A DNA stretch of 58,443 bases from Lentisphaeria bacterium (GTDB lineage Bacteria > Verrucomicrobiota > Lentisphaeria > Victivallales > Victivallaceae): contig JALEMG010000049.1 of the NCBI GenBank assembly GCA_022768375.1, positions 1 to 58,443 on the forward strand. Direction: 5' to 3'. A program made the translations under genes and the position numbers. Of this stretch, positions 16,515-25,914 are shown piece by piece (the first letter of the stretch is position 1; each line of letters begins with the position of its first letter). The notes under the pieces were generated by a model. That model saw nothing but the letters and a program-made list of their open reading frames with translations, did no database searches and had not been told where the DNA came from.

Positions 16515-17174
16515 GCTGACGAGAAGGCGGTAAGGGGGTTCGTCCTCCTCGATGACGGGGAAACGCAGTTGCGGTTCGTGGAAGACATTGTCGTTGTGGT
16601 CGTCGTTGACGGCGGAGACTTCGCCGATCATGACGTCGCTGCCGGCCTCGGCGTAAAATTTATGGAAAAGGTTGGGTTTGAGGGTGATGCTCTGTCCCGG
16701 TTCGAGGTAGAGTTTTTCCCCGGCGGCGATGGTGACGGATTCGCCGTCGCGGGAGACGGTGACGGGAGTGTCGTCCAGTTCCACGGCGGAGCCTTTGCGG
16801 TTGAAAAGTTCAAAGACGAGGCGTCCGCCGCCGCGGTTGATGATGTCTTCGGTTTTGGACTCGTGGCAGTGCATCAGCGTGACCTGTTCGGAGCGGGAGA
16901 TCATGATTTTTTCGGCGTAGGGCTTGGTGTAGACGGGGGAATTGATCTTGCCGTTGCGGATGGTGAAAAGCAGCAGACCGATCCGGCGGAAGTCGCCCCG
17001 GCCGAAGTCGGTGAGGTCCCAGCCGAGTTCGCAGTCGAAAATCTCCCGGATCTCGGAACCGTGTTTGCGCCAGTCTTCGGGTTTGTACGCCGCGAACGGG
17101 GGCAGTTTGAACTGGAACGAGGCGAAGAACTCCTCCGCCAGACGGATCTCACGATTGATTTCAGAGCGCTTCAT
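16482..17174 (-). CDS. D-lyxose/D-mannose ketol-isomerase family protein
   Basis: This 230-residue cupin is of the D-lyxose isomerase family, which interconverts D-lyxose with D-xylulose and D-mannose with D-fructose. Metal-ligand segments are LMHCHESKTEDII and the later NLFHKFYAE. The N-terminal MKRSEINREIRLAEEFF is typical. A GGAGG site precedes the ATG. It is the second gene behind a class II aldolase (22-base gap). Its last residues, LLLFSQGKK, and its stop come from repeat B copy 4. A beta-mannosidase and LacI regulator are divergent, so mannose is a sensible substrate (inference). Confidence 0.87.
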   Translation of the reverse strand: MKRSEINREIRLAEEFFASFQFKLPPFAAYKPEDWRKHGSEIREIFDCELGWDLTDFGRGDFRRIGLLLFTIRNGKINSPVYTKPYAEKIMISRSEQVTLMHCHESKTEDIINRGGGRLVFELFNRKGSAVELDDTPVTVSRDGESVTIAAGEKLYLEPGQSITLKPNLFHKFYAEAGSDVMIGEVSAVNDDHNDNVFHEPQLRFPVIEEDEPPYRLLVSDLLLFSQGKK

Positions 17175-17196
17175 TGTGGTTTCCTCCTGTTTGGAA

Positions 17197-18051
17197 TTAT
17201 GCGTTTGCGAGACGGGGATCATCGGCGAAAAGCCGGATCATTTCGATGGTTTTTGCGGTCATCCGGGCGACGGCGGGACGATAGAATTTCCCGGGGACGC
17301 TGGGAGTGAGACCGGCGATCGCCTCCTGAATGCCGGCGATGAAGGCCTTGTGGATGTCGGTGCAGATGTTGATCTTGGCGATGCCGAGCCGGATGGCGGC
17401 GTGAAGTTGATCGACCGGGGTGCCGGAGCCGCCGTGGAGGACGAGGGGAATGTCCACGAGCGAGGCGATTTCCCGGAGCAGGTCCAGACGCAGACGGGGT
17501 TCGCCTTTGTAGTCGCCGTGGACGGTGCCGATGGAAACGGCGAGGCAGTCCACGCTGGTCCGGCGGACGAATTCCGCCACCTCGGAGGGGACGGTGAGGG
17601 CGGATTCCGCGCCGTCGCCGCCGTCGCCGCCGATGACGTGTCCCAATTCGGCTTCAAAGGAGAGGTTTCCGGCGTGGGCGATTTCCGCCGCCGCCGCCGA
17701 GAGGCGGACATTTTCCTCGAATTCGCATCCGGAGGCGTCCAGCATCACCGAGGTGAATCCGCTGCGCACACAGTCGGCGACCTGTTCCAGTGTGCCGCCG
17801 TGGTCCAGATGGAGCGCCGCCGTGATGTCGAATTTGCGGACGTAAAAGCGCACCATGTCCGCCAGCGCCCCGGCGCCGCCCATCGGCTCGTATTCCGCGG
17901 GGGTCGCCTGAAAGATCACCGGCAGACCCGTTTCCGCCGCGGCCCGGGCGATGCCCAGAATATTGAGATTGTCCCAGCACTCGAATGCGCCGATGGCGAT
18001 TTGCTTTTCCCGCGCCCGCCGCAGCAGGAAATCCATGCGCCGCAGTCCCAT
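17197..18051 (-). CDS. Class II fructose/tagatose-bisphosphate aldolase family protein
   Basis: The protein (284 residues) has the zinc-aldolase pattern: ALHLDHGGTLEQV with a ligand histidine, SVMLDASGCEFEENV, EAELGHVIGG, GTVHGDY, and VLHGGSGTP. These enzymes split ketose bisphosphates into dihydroxyacetone phosphate and an aldehyde. Whether the substrate is fructose or tagatose bisphosphate cannot be read. It is the first gene of an operon with the lyxose/mannose isomerase. The ATG has GGAGG eight bases upstream. Confidence 0.88.
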   Translation of the reverse strand: MGLRRMDFLLRRAREKQIAIGAFECWDNLNILGIARAAAETGLPVIFQATPAEYEPMGGAGALADMVRFYVRKFDITAALHLDHGGTLEQVADCVRSGFTSVMLDASGCEFEENVRLSAAAAEIAHAGNLSFEAELGHVIGGDGGDGAESALTVPSEVAEFVRRTSVDCLAVSIGTVHGDYKGEPRLRLDLLREIASLVDIPLVLHGGSGTPVDQLHAAIRLGIAKINICTDIHKAFIAGIQEAIAGLTPSVPGKFYRPAVARMTAKTIEMIRLFADDPRLANA

Positions 18052-18124
18052 AGTCGTCCGTCCTCCGATCGTTTGCAAGCCGTGTCGAAAAATGCCTTCC
18101 TTATAATATAACTCCCACTTCCGT

Positions 18125-18146
18125 TGCATTCCCAATCCGGAATGCA
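18125..18146. promoter_or_regulatory. Candidate operator between the aldolase and LacI genes
   Basis: A perfect inverted repeat TGCATTCC-N6-GGAATGCA lies in the 198-base divergent region. It sits about where the -35 box of the aldolase promoter should be (TATATT at 18107-18112 lacks a good -35) and upstream of the LacI promoter. It is a natural site for the LacI protein made next door. Confidence 0.45.
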
Positions 18147-18175
18147 TAAAAAAAAGATAATTTTTTAATGAAATG

Positions 18176-18204
18176 TTGCCTTTTTCGTTTTTGCGGCATA
18201 TATT
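18176..18204 (+). promoter_or_regulatory. Promoter of the LacI/GH2 operon
   Basis: TTGCCT at 18176, 17 bases, TATATT at 18199. Confidence 0.65.
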
Positions 18205-18249
18205 CTCCTCGGCAAAGGCATTAAACGATTTATGCTAAACGGTGCAGAA

Positions 18250-19263
18250 ATGAAGTCATATCCGACCCTGAAGGAAGTCAGTGCCGAGGCGGGCGTCTCC
18301 ATGGCGCTGGCGTCGGTGGTGCTGAACGGAAAGAAAAGCCGGATCATGGCGTCGCCGACCACGCGGGAGAGGATTTTCAAGGCGGCGGCGGCGCTGGGCT
18401 ACGAGCCGGACCGGAACGCGCAGGGATTGCGGATGGCCCGGAGTTTTCTGGTGGGGGTGCTGGCCTACGACATCAGCAGTTCGTTCGTGCCGGAGATCGT
18501 CACGGGGATCGAGCACACGTTTCTGCATACGAAGTACAACATTCTGCTGGGTTCGTATCACAACCGGACGGAATTGGACGAGCGTCTGGAGATGTTCCGC
18601 AAGCGCAAGATCGACGCGCTGATCGTGATCTGTCCGAGCATGGACGACATGGCGGACGCGCTGAACGGCTTCCGTCAGACGGTCAAAGTGCTGGTGGGGC
18701 GGACGGCGCCGCTGCCGCTCAGCGCCGGGGTGGAGACCGACCGCGACGCGATCGGCCGTCTGGCGGCGCGGACATTTCACGGGCTCGGGCACCGGCACGC
18801 CGGATATCTGGTCAATCCCCACTGCGATCACTCCGGCTGGGACGGCGAATGGACGCGGCTCGGAGTGCCGGAGGCGCAGCGGGTCGTGATGGAGAGCAGG
18901 AACTTTTTCGCCGAGGGCGAAGCGGTGGCGCGGCGGATGCTGACGGAGCATCCGGAGATCACCGCGATCTTTGCCGACAGCGATATCCTGGCGGCGGCGA
19001 CGGTCAAAGGCGCCGCCGTGCTGGGGCGGCGCGTCCCGGCGGATCTGTCGGTGCTGGGCACCGATGACAGCGAACTGTGCCGCATGACGTCTCCGACGCT
19101 GAGTTCCATCGGGCAGTTGAAACGGGGGCGCGGCGAGATCGCGGCCAAAATGGTGCTGGACATGCTGGAGCACCGGGAAGTGAAAAATATCACGCTGTCG
19201 GGGAAACTGGTGGTCCGGGAGAGTCTCGGCCCGGCGCCGCGGCGTCAGGAGGAAGGACGATGA
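18250..19263 (+). CDS. LacI family transcriptional regulator
   Basis: The N-terminal helix-turn-helix and hinge (PTLKEVSAEAGVSMALASVV to LGYEPDRNAQGLR) are followed by a periplasmic-binding-like ligand domain (VGVLAYDISSSFVPEIV, LIVICPSMDDM, AIFADSDILAAATVKGA, ADLSVLGTDDSELC). The start could also be 18232; neither ATG has a clear ribosome site, and 18250 fits the family better (337 residues). Its stop overlaps the GH2 start, so regulator and enzyme are one operon. It probably senses a sugar released by that enzyme and controls both divergent units. Confidence 0.88.
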   Translation: MKSYPTLKEVSAEAGVSMALASVVLNGKKSRIMASPTTRERIFKAAAALGYEPDRNAQGLRMARSFLVGVLAYDISSSFVPEIVTGIEHTFLHTKYNILLGSYHNRTELDERLEMFRKRKIDALIVICPSMDDMADALNGFRQTVKVLVGRTAPLPLSAGVETDRDAIGRLAARTFHGLGHRHAGYLVNPHCDHSGWDGEWTRLGVPEAQRVVMESRNFFAEGEAVARRMLTEHPEITAIFADSDILAAATVKGAAVLGRRVPADLSVLGTDDSELCRMTSPTLSSIGQLKRGRGEIAAKMVLDMLEHREVKNITLSGKLVVRESLGPAPRRQEEGR

Positions 19264-21692
19264 GGGACGGGGAGAAACGGATCAGTCTCGCCGGAAACGA
19301 CTGGGAAGCGGATTATTTCCTTTCGGAAGCGCAGTACAACGCGTGGCGGAGCCGTTCGCGCAATCTGCAGGACATGCTGCGGAGCGACGCCGGGAATTCC
19401 GGTTTCGTGCGGGGCGCGGAGGCGCCGTGGGCGATGCGGGGGACGATCCCGGGATGCGACCGGACGATCCTGCTGGAGAACGGGGTGTGCGCCGATCCGT
19501 TCTACGCCCGGAATCTGGAGCATACGCGCTTTGCGGAGAAGTATTCGTGGGCCTTCCGCAAGCGCTTTTCCGTGCCGGAAACCTGGCGGGGCGACCGGGT
19601 GTGCATCGACTTCCGGGGGATCGACTATCAGGCGGTGTTTTTCCTGAACGGCGAATGGTTCGGACAGAGCGTCGGGATGTTCATGCCGGCGCGGTACGAC
19701 GTGACCGGACTGGTGAAATTCGGCGCGGAGAATTTGCTGGCGGTGGTGTTCGCTCCCGCGCCGCAGGGCACGCCCAACCACCGGGATCACGAACCGGCGG
19801 ACTTCGCCGGATTTCACCGCACGCAGATCGGCTTCGGCTGGGACTGGTCGCGGGGGATCGTCCCCACCGGGATCTGGGACGAGGTGAGCGTATTCGCGTA
19901 CTCGGAGATCATGCCGGGGGTGTGGCGCTGGTGCTGGGACGGCCGTGAGGCGGCGCTGGAACTGGAGTTCGACGCCCGGCGCGGCGGCGGCGCGGCGGCG
20001 CACATCCGGCTGACCCCGGCCGATTTCAGCGGTTCGGGCAGCGAAGCGTCCGACGTCGTGACCGCGGTCCCGGGGCGGAACCGGTGCCGCATCGCCGTGC
20101 CGGTGCCGGAGGACGTGCGGTTCTGGTATCCCAACGGGATGGGACTGCCCGCGCTGTACACGCTGGAGGTCGAACTGGGAGAGTGGCACTTCACCGCGCA
20201 GGTGGGGTTCCGCACCGTGACCATGACCCGCAACCCGGATTCGCCGGCGGGGGCGTACGATCTTACGTTCAACCTCAACGGCGAAGCGGTCTTCGCCCGG
20301 GGAGTGAACTATGTGCCCGCCGATCTGCTGCCGAGCCGGGTGACGGCGGCGGATTACGAGCATCTGGTCGCCGAAGCGGCGGCGGCGGGGATCAATCTGT
20401 TCCGTATCTGGGGCGGCGGCATGGTGGAGAAGGACGCGTTCTACGCCGCGTGCGACCGACACGGGATCATGGTGTGGCAGGAATTCATGCACGCGTGCAG
20501 CAACTATCCCAAAGATGCGGAGTATCTCGCATTCAAGGAGCGCGAAGGCGCGGCGATCCTGCGCAAACTGCGCAACCATCCCTGTCTCGCCATGCTGTGC
20601 GGAGGCAACGAGATGCAGTATTACGGCGAAATCCCCGACAGCCCCCTGCTGCAAAATTACCGACGTCTGGCCGCCGAACTGGTCCCGGAACTGCCGTTTC
20701 ACACCTCCTGTCCCGACCTCTCCCGTCCCGGGGAGCGCAACCACGGACCGTGGAATTACCGGGATCACGATTTCTGGAACGGCCACTTCCGGCAACTGGC
20801 CAGCGAGGTCGGGTGCAATGCCATGCCGGAACTCGATTCGCTGCGCAAGTTCATCCCGGAGTCGGAGATCGCGGTGCTGAACGGTCCCGCGCTGGAATAC
20901 CACTTCTACAACCGGGTCAACGTCTACGATCTGGGCAGGCCGCTGGAAATTTTCGACGTGCGGACGCCCGGGGAGTTCTGTCAGGCCAGCATGTTCGCCC
21001 AGAGCGACGCACTGCAGTACGTCATGGAACACTACCGGCGGCTCTTTCCCCGGGCGTCGGGATGCTTTTTCTGGCAGTACAACGAACCGTGGCCGACCTG
21101 CGCATTCAGCATCATCGACTACTACGGGACGCCGAAAATGGCGCTGTACGGCATGAAGCGGGCCTGCGCGCCCGTACTGCTGTCGCTGGAGGACGATTCG
21201 TGGTGCCGCCGGGACGGAAAACTGTCGGGAACGTGGTACATCACATGCGACCGGCCGTTCGCCGGGACCGCGGGGGTGCGGGGCGTGGCGGCGGACGGGA
21301 CGGAACTTTTCCGGTACGAGTGTTCCGGCGAGTGGGGATGCGGCACGGTCAGGCTCCGGGAACTGGACGAACCGCTCCCGGAGGGGTTGACGGCGGTGTT
21401 TTTCACCCTCGACGGCGCGTACGCGGGGGTGCGGGTCTACGGCGCGCCGGATTTCCGACGCGCCTTTGCCGGGGCGAAACCCGCCGTGACCGCCGCCGTC
21501 GGCGACGGGACGATCCTCGTGCGCAATCCGGGTCCGGCGGTCGCATTCCACGTGCGGCTGAACTTCCCGGAACTGGACCCGAAGCGTTATGTGCTGGCGG
21601 ACAACTACCTCGTCCTCGCCCCCGGCGAGACCCGCGAAGTCGGGTTCTCCGGCGGTCTGCGGGGCAGGAAAGCGGAGATTTCCATGTGGTGA
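19260..21692 (+). CDS. Glycoside hydrolase family 2, beta-mannosidase-like
   Basis: This 810-residue protein has the GH2 layout: N-terminal sugar-binding jelly roll ([16 protein letters not shown] region), immunoglobulin-like domain, and TIM barrel from about residue 330. The probable acid/base is Glu451 in GGNEM. The probable nucleophile is Glu516 in [27 protein letters not shown] and the C-terminal [15 protein letters not shown] are characteristic of the beta-mannosidase branch. There is no signal peptide, so it acts on oligosaccharides taken into the cell. It overlaps the LacI stop (ATGA). With the neighbouring isomerase, freed mannose could become fructose. Confidence 0.88.
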   Translation: MRDGEKRISLAGNDWEADYFLSEAQYNAWRSRSRNLQDMLRSDAGNSGFVRGAEAPWAMRGTIPGCDRTILLENGVCADPFYARNLEHTRFAEKYSWAFRKRFSVPETWRGDRVCIDFRGIDYQAVFFLNGEWFGQSVGMFMPARYDVTGLVKFGAENLLAVVFAPAPQGTPNHRDHEPADFAGFHRTQIGFGWDWSRGIVPTGIWDEVSVFAYSEIMPGVWRWCWDGREAALELEFDARRGGGAAAHIRLTPADFSGSGSEASDVVTAVPGRNRCRIAVPVPEDVRFWYPNGMGLPALYTLEVELGEWHFTAQVGFRTVTMTRNPDSPAGAYDLTFNLNGEAVFARGVNYVPADLLPSRVTAADYEHLVAEAAAAGINLFRIWGGGMVEKDAFYAACDRHGIMVWQEFMHACSNYPKDAEYLAFKEREGAAILRKLRNHPCLAMLCGGNEMQYYGEIPDSPLLQNYRRLAAELVPELPFHTSCPDLSRPGERNHGPWNYRDHDFWNGHFRQLASEVGCNAMPELDSLRKFIPESEIAVLNGPALEYHFYNRVNVYDLGRPLEIFDVRTPGEFCQASMFAQSDALQYVMEHYRRLFPRASGCFFWQYNEPWPTCAFSIIDYYGTPKMALYGMKRACAPVLLSLEDDSWCRRDGKLSGTWYITCDRPFAGTAGVRGVAADGTELFRYECSGEWGCGTVRLRELDEPLPEGLTAVFFTLDGAYAGVRVYGAPDFRRAFAGAKPAVTAAVGDGTILVRNPGPAVAFHVRLNFPELDPKRYVLADNYLVLAPGETREVGFSGGLRGRKAEISMW

Positions 21693-21715
21693 ATCTAATT
21701 TCGGAGGGAGGCAAT

Positions 21716-22507
21716 ATGAGTGTCATGAAGCGATCGTTTTTCGGAAAAGGTCCGCGTTTCACGCTGATCGAACTGCTGGTGGTCATCGCCATCATCGCGA
21801 TTCTGGCGGCGATGCTGCTGCCGGCATTGCAGAGCGCCCGGGAACGGGCGAGGTCCGCGTCCTGCATCAACAATCTCAAGCAGGCGTCGCTGGCCAACAC
21901 GCAGTACATGGATTCGTATGACGGGTTCTATCCCACCGACGGGACGTGTTACTGGGACAACACCGCGGACAAGCACTGGAGTTGGGGCCAGAATCTGGGC
22001 GAACTGGGTTTTCTGCCGAAAAACTACCACGCGGTCATCCGCTGCATGTCCATTCCCGTCAGCCCCCACGCCGTCGATGCCAGCAACGTCGGCATCTACG
22101 GCGTCAATCTGGAGTACCGGAGAAAGGAGAACAACGTGGAGATTCCCGTCTACTGGTATGCCAGTCATTCCGGCGCGCCGTACAAGGGCTTCGCCAAGTT
22201 GAGCGACGTCAGGGCCCCGGCTTCGTATCCCACGCACATGGACAGCATCTGCGGAACCGGCGACAGCAAATACACCGGGTACGCCTATTATGCGCTGAAG
22301 CACGGGACCAGCGAAGCGGGCCTGCCGTACCGGGTCCATGCCGACCGGGGCAACGCGGCGTGGGGTGACGGACACGTGAGCCAGTTCGAGAAATCGACGC
22401 TGTGGAACAAGGCCGTGATGAGCCACGACGTGGATGCCAGACTTCAGATGTGGGTCTACCGCAACGTGACGAATCCGTATGTGGTGAAGACCATTCCCCG
22501 CAATTGA
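21716..22507 (+). CDS. Pseudopilin-like protein with prepilin N-terminus and H-X9-DG motif
   Basis: The protein (263 residues) begins with a prepilin peptidase site and membrane helix, [19 protein letters not shown], and a pilin-like helix ending in [16 protein letters not shown]. The C-terminus carries the H-X9-DG motif ([12 protein letters not shown]), typical of the expanded pseudopilin families of Lentisphaerota and Planctomycetota. It is probably assembled or held at the inner membrane; its function is not established. It follows the GH2 gene by 23 bases with a GGAGGGAGG ribosome site and is likely co-transcribed with it, linking it to glycan use. Confidence 0.9.
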   Translation: MSVMKRSFFGKGPRFTLIELLVVIAIIAILAAMLLPALQSARERARSASCINNLKQASLANTQYMDSYDGFYPTDGTCYWDNTADKHWSWGQNLGELGFLPKNYHAVIRCMSIPVSPHAVDASNVGIYGVNLEYRRKENNVEIPVYWYASHSGAPYKGFAKLSDVRAPASYPTHMDSICGTGDSKYTGYAYYALKHGTSEAGLPYRVHADRGNAAWGDGHVSQFEKSTLWNKAVMSHDVDARLQMWVYRNVTNPYVVKTIPRN

Positions 22508-22554
22508 GCGGTCAACCCCGGCAAAAAAAGGCTCTGCACAGGAAAGGGACTGAA

Positions 22555-22775
22555 AAATAAAAAATGATCTGCCGCCGGGGGCTTCCCCGGACGTGGTCCA
22601 GCGGCGGAACGCTGGTCGCCGTTTCTCGGCGAAACTTCAGCGAAGCGTTTAAGTCGCCGGGAGGCGACACCTCCCGCCGGGAGCGATGTTGCGGAAAATC
22701 CTGATTGTCCGCAACGGTTGAGCGGGAGGCGGCTGCACGATTGGAAAATCAGGCGATGTTTGGTGCAGCGCCTAA
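22555..22775 (+). repeat. Repeat family C, copy 3 (longest)
   Basis: It begins ATCTGCCGCCGGGGGC with stem CCGGGG-GCTT-CCCCGG at 22575-22590, then ACGTGGTCCAGCGGCGGAA. It ends GCGGGAGGCGGCTGCACGA ... GATGTTTGGTGCA. The 12028 copy matches both ends but carries a B unit in place of the middle. This fills the gap before the secreted-protein gene; no other gene or clear promoter is seen there. Confidence 0.65.
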
Positions 22776-22794
22776 AAAGAAAAGGAGTTCAATC

Positions 22795-25700
22795 ATGAAG
22801 ATCGGGACATGGATCCTCGGCGCCGTACTGTGCTGCGGCGCGGCGCAGGCGGCGGACAATCTGCTGCAAAACGGCGATTTCGCCTCCGGCCAAATCGCAC
22901 CGTGGCGGTGCCCGCAAGCCGGGAAAAAGAAAGTCCACACCGTGGTGGAGGGCAAGTTGAACATCACCGGCGACAAGGCCAACAAGTATCAGGCCTTCTC
23001 CCTGATCCAGGCGCTGCCGAAACTGGAACCGGGCAAGACCTACCTTCTCGGCGCGAAAGTGTGTTCCGGGATCAGGAATCCCGCTGGCAAGCAGATGAAA
23101 CTCATGCTCCGGCAGTCCGATTCCGCCAACAAGACTATCGTCTACAACGACGTGTTCGTGGACCTCGGCAAGCGGACGTGGCAGAACTGCGCCGTCAAGG
23201 TCGTTCCCCTGCCCGATGCGGCCAAATGCGAAGTCTACCTCTGGACCTCGGATCTGGAGGACGACGACGTGATCTTCGTGGATGATGTGGTCTTCCGTCC
23301 CGCGCCGGAGTTGAAAGCGGCCCCGGGCAACGCGGTGGTCAACGGCGACTTCGAGTACTTCGACCTCTCGCCGTGGCAGATCCCGGACCAGTGGAAAAAG
23401 GACAACTTCTTCACGCTGGGCACCGAAACGAAGTTCGGCGGACAGTGCCTGATGATCTCCGGCGACCCCGCCCACCGCTACAATCAGGGCCTCCGCATCG
23501 TGCAGGACCTGCCGGAGTTGAAGCAAGGTCAGGAGTACGTCCTCTCCGCCCGCGTTCGCGCCGGGCTCAAGAACCCCGCCGGTAAAAAGGTCACGATCCA
23601 GGTGCGCCAGATCAATGCCAAAGGCGCCACCAATACCTACACCGGCTTCGAGGCGAATCTCGCCGACGACACCTGGAAATATTACGAAAAAGGGTTCAAG
23701 CCGAACAATCAGTCGGTGAAGTTCCAACTCTACATCGTCGCCGGCGGTCTGGACAAGGACGACATCGTGGCCGTGGACGAGATCAAACTCGGGCAGAAGG
23801 GGGACGCCGGTTCCCCTTTTGACCCCGGCGCCGCCGTCACCGTCCCGGTGCGCACGCTGAAACAGGACGGGATCGCGGCGGAGGTCGCTTCCGACACCGG
23901 TCTGCTGCACAAACTCACTCTTGACGGCGTGACCGTCCAGCCCGGAGCGAAATTTGCCACCGTCGCCGCGGTGGAGCAGGACGGCGGCGAAACCCTGTTG
24001 GACGGCAAGGGCACTCCGGCGGCGGGGTTCAAGGCCGTCGCGCGGTACGATTTCGCCGACGGCATGTTCCGTGAAGTGGTGGAATTCGAGGCCCTGGAGG
24101 ACCGTACCGACCCGGTGAAACTCTCCATCCGCCACGGGTTCGACCCCAAAGCGTGGCGGAACCACCTCGGCGCGCTGCGGCCGATCCGGGTGACGCCCGC
24201 GGATCAGGCCACCATTTTCAGTTTCCGGGGCGATCCCAACGACCTCAATCCCGGCGTGCTGGAACTTTACCAGCATACCGCCTACCCGCTGGTGATCCTG
24301 GAGGGCGACGAATTCTATCTGCTGGCCGGGTCCCGCAATCTGGACGACTTCGTCACCCTTTCTCCCAACCACCCCGCCGGGTACATTCCGTCGCTCCAGC
24401 GCAATCCCCGAACGGTGAAAAAGGGCGACAAATTCCGGTTTGAGACCAACTGGAAACTTTTTTCCCGCAAGGATTTCATGCTCCGGGACGTGTGGAGGTT
24501 CTATCAGGACCATCTGCGCTCCTCCCATCCGAATCTGAAGCCTTTCCTACCGCCCAAATACACGGAGAAGCGGCACTTCTACCCCGGCGTTTTCGGCAGT
24601 CACACCTATCTGATGAAGGAACGCGAGGAGCGGCTGCCCGACGGCGCCAACGTCTGGTTCGACGTGCACGACACCATTCACGAGCGCTACCCCGTGAGCG
24701 GCTCGTGGTGGAGCGCGGGCAACGCGTGGCGTTTCAAGATTGAGGCCACGAAACTCAAGACGTATATGGAGAGACTCCAGACTCAGCGCAAGTTCAACCT
24801 CATCTTCTATCTGCGGCAGTTGGCCAATCTCCACGAGCGCGACCGGGGCGCTTTCCCCGACGACTGGTATCTCCGGGAGCCCGGCGGCGCGCTCCATCTC
24901 TACGGCGGCGGCTACCGGAGCCAGTTGCCCAAAAATGTGGCCGAGGATGTGGGATACGACTACATCCCGTGGGGGCATCACAACTTCGGACATCCGGGTT
25001 ACCGGGCGTTCTATCTGAAAGAGATCTTCACCGCCATGAACTACTACCATCCCCGGGCCATCGGCTGGGATATGGGCAGCAATCTGGAGGAGTTCTCCGT
25101 CATGGCCGAGACCTATGATCGGCTCCGCAAGGACGGGGGAAAAATCAAGGTCGTCGCCAACGAGAGCGCCGGGCCCACGCAGGCCTACGCCGACATGGTC
25201 CTGCTGGAAAACGGTCTGCTGGGCGGCAAGAGCGCCTACGATTTCGAGATCAACCGGGCCTACACCACCAGCGTGGTCTGTCTGGAACGCTTCAATCTCT
25301 TCGATCTGGCTTACGAAGCCAACATCAACGGCCGCCGCACGTGGCTTTATCCCCGGGGGCTGGCCGAAAACAAGCGGTACATCGACGATCTGTACGCCCG
25401 CCGTCCGGAACTGAAGGGCGACAAGAAGACCACCTCCCGGCTCTGCCAACTGCGCGCCAGCATCTACGATCTGGCCATGGGCGCCAGCCCCGGATATCTT
25501 GAGGAGGCCCGGCCCCAGCCGGCCGCACTGCCGCAAATGGCCGGAGAGGTCAACGGACTTTTCAGCGTCAACAAAAGTTTCGCGGTGATGTTCCCCAACC
25601 GTTCCAACGTGGACGGACACAAGATCGTCAGCGCGTGGAACAACGCGGAAAAATTCCGGCTCGTCGCCTTCAACGATCAGAGCGAGGCGGCGGAATTCAC

Positions 25701-25893
25701 CATTCTGCTGGACAAGGATTTCTTCGCTCGGGAAAAATGGACTCCCGCGGATCTGCGCAGGCACACCGCGAAGGCCGTTTCTCCCGAGAGTGAAAAGGAT
25801 CTGAGCGTCACGCTCTCCGAAGACGGCGGCTTCATCAGACTTTCCTGCCGGCTTGACGGGTTCACCGCGCTGTTGTTCAGCGCCGACAAATAA
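22795..25893 (+). CDS. Large secreted protein with two CBM-like domains, putative glycoside hydrolase
   Basis: Signal peptide MKIGTWILGAVLCCGAAQA (cleavage before ADN), 1032 residues. Two related jelly-roll domains follow at about 20-170 (NLLQNGDFASGQIAPW) and 180-340 (NAVVNGDFEYFDLSPW); they look like CBM4/9-type modules and are internal duplicates. A beta-sandwich region leads into a TIM-barrel-like domain with WFDVHDTIHERYP, FNLIFYLRQLANLHERD, IGWDMGSNLEEF and VVANESAGP. Acidic residues there could be catalytic, but I cannot assign a GH family. An AGGAG site fixes the start. It is followed by a DUF4434 gene and lies in a glycan-utilisation neighbourhood. Confidence 0.78.
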   Translation: MKIGTWILGAVLCCGAAQAADNLLQNGDFASGQIAPWRCPQAGKKKVHTVVEGKLNITGDKANKYQAFSLIQALPKLEPGKTYLLGAKVCSGIRNPAGKQMKLMLRQSDSANKTIVYNDVFVDLGKRTWQNCAVKVVPLPDAAKCEVYLWTSDLEDDDVIFVDDVVFRPAPELKAAPGNAVVNGDFEYFDLSPWQIPDQWKKDNFFTLGTETKFGGQCLMISGDPAHRYNQGLRIVQDLPELKQGQEYVLSARVRAGLKNPAGKKVTIQVRQINAKGATNTYTGFEANLADDTWKYYEKGFKPNNQSVKFQLYIVAGGLDKDDIVAVDEIKLGQKGDAGSPFDPGAAVTVPVRTLKQDGIAAEVASDTGLLHKLTLDGVTVQPGAKFATVAAVEQDGGETLLDGKGTPAAGFKAVARYDFADGMFREVVEFEALEDRTDPVKLSIRHGFDPKAWRNHLGALRPIRVTPADQATIFSFRGDPNDLNPGVLELYQHTAYPLVILEGDEFYLLAGSRNLDDFVTLSPNHPAGYIPSLQRNPRTVKKGDKFRFETNWKLFSRKDFMLRDVWRFYQDHLRSSHPNLKPFLPPKYTEKRHFYPGVFGSHTYLMKEREERLPDGANVWFDVHDTIHERYPVSGSWWSAGNAWRFKIEATKLKTYMERLQTQRKFNLIFYLRQLANLHERDRGAFPDDWYLREPGGALHLYGGGYRSQLPKNVAEDVGYDYIPWGHHNFGHPGYRAFYLKEIFTAMNYYHPRAIGWDMGSNLEEFSVMAETYDRLRKDGGKIKVVANESAGPTQAYADMVLLENGLLGGKSAYDFEINRAYTTSVVCLERFNLFDLAYEANINGRRTWLYPRGLAENKRYIDDLYARRPELKGDKKTTSRLCQLRASIYDLAMGASPGYLEEARPQPAALPQMAGEVNGLFSVNKSFAVMFPNRSNVDGHKIVSAWNNAEKFRLVAFNDQSEAAEFTILLDKDFFAREKWTPADLRRHTAKAVSPESEKDLSVTLSEDGGFIRLSCRLDGFTALLFSADK

Positions 25894-25914
25894 CCATTGA
25901 GGATGAGAGAAAAC

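Noticed and set aside
18100..18124. A full promoter for the aldolase operon
   Set aside because: A TATATT is present at 18107-18112, but no TTG-type -35 lies 16-18 bases away, so I did not list it as a promoter; it may need an activator or overlap the inverted repeat.
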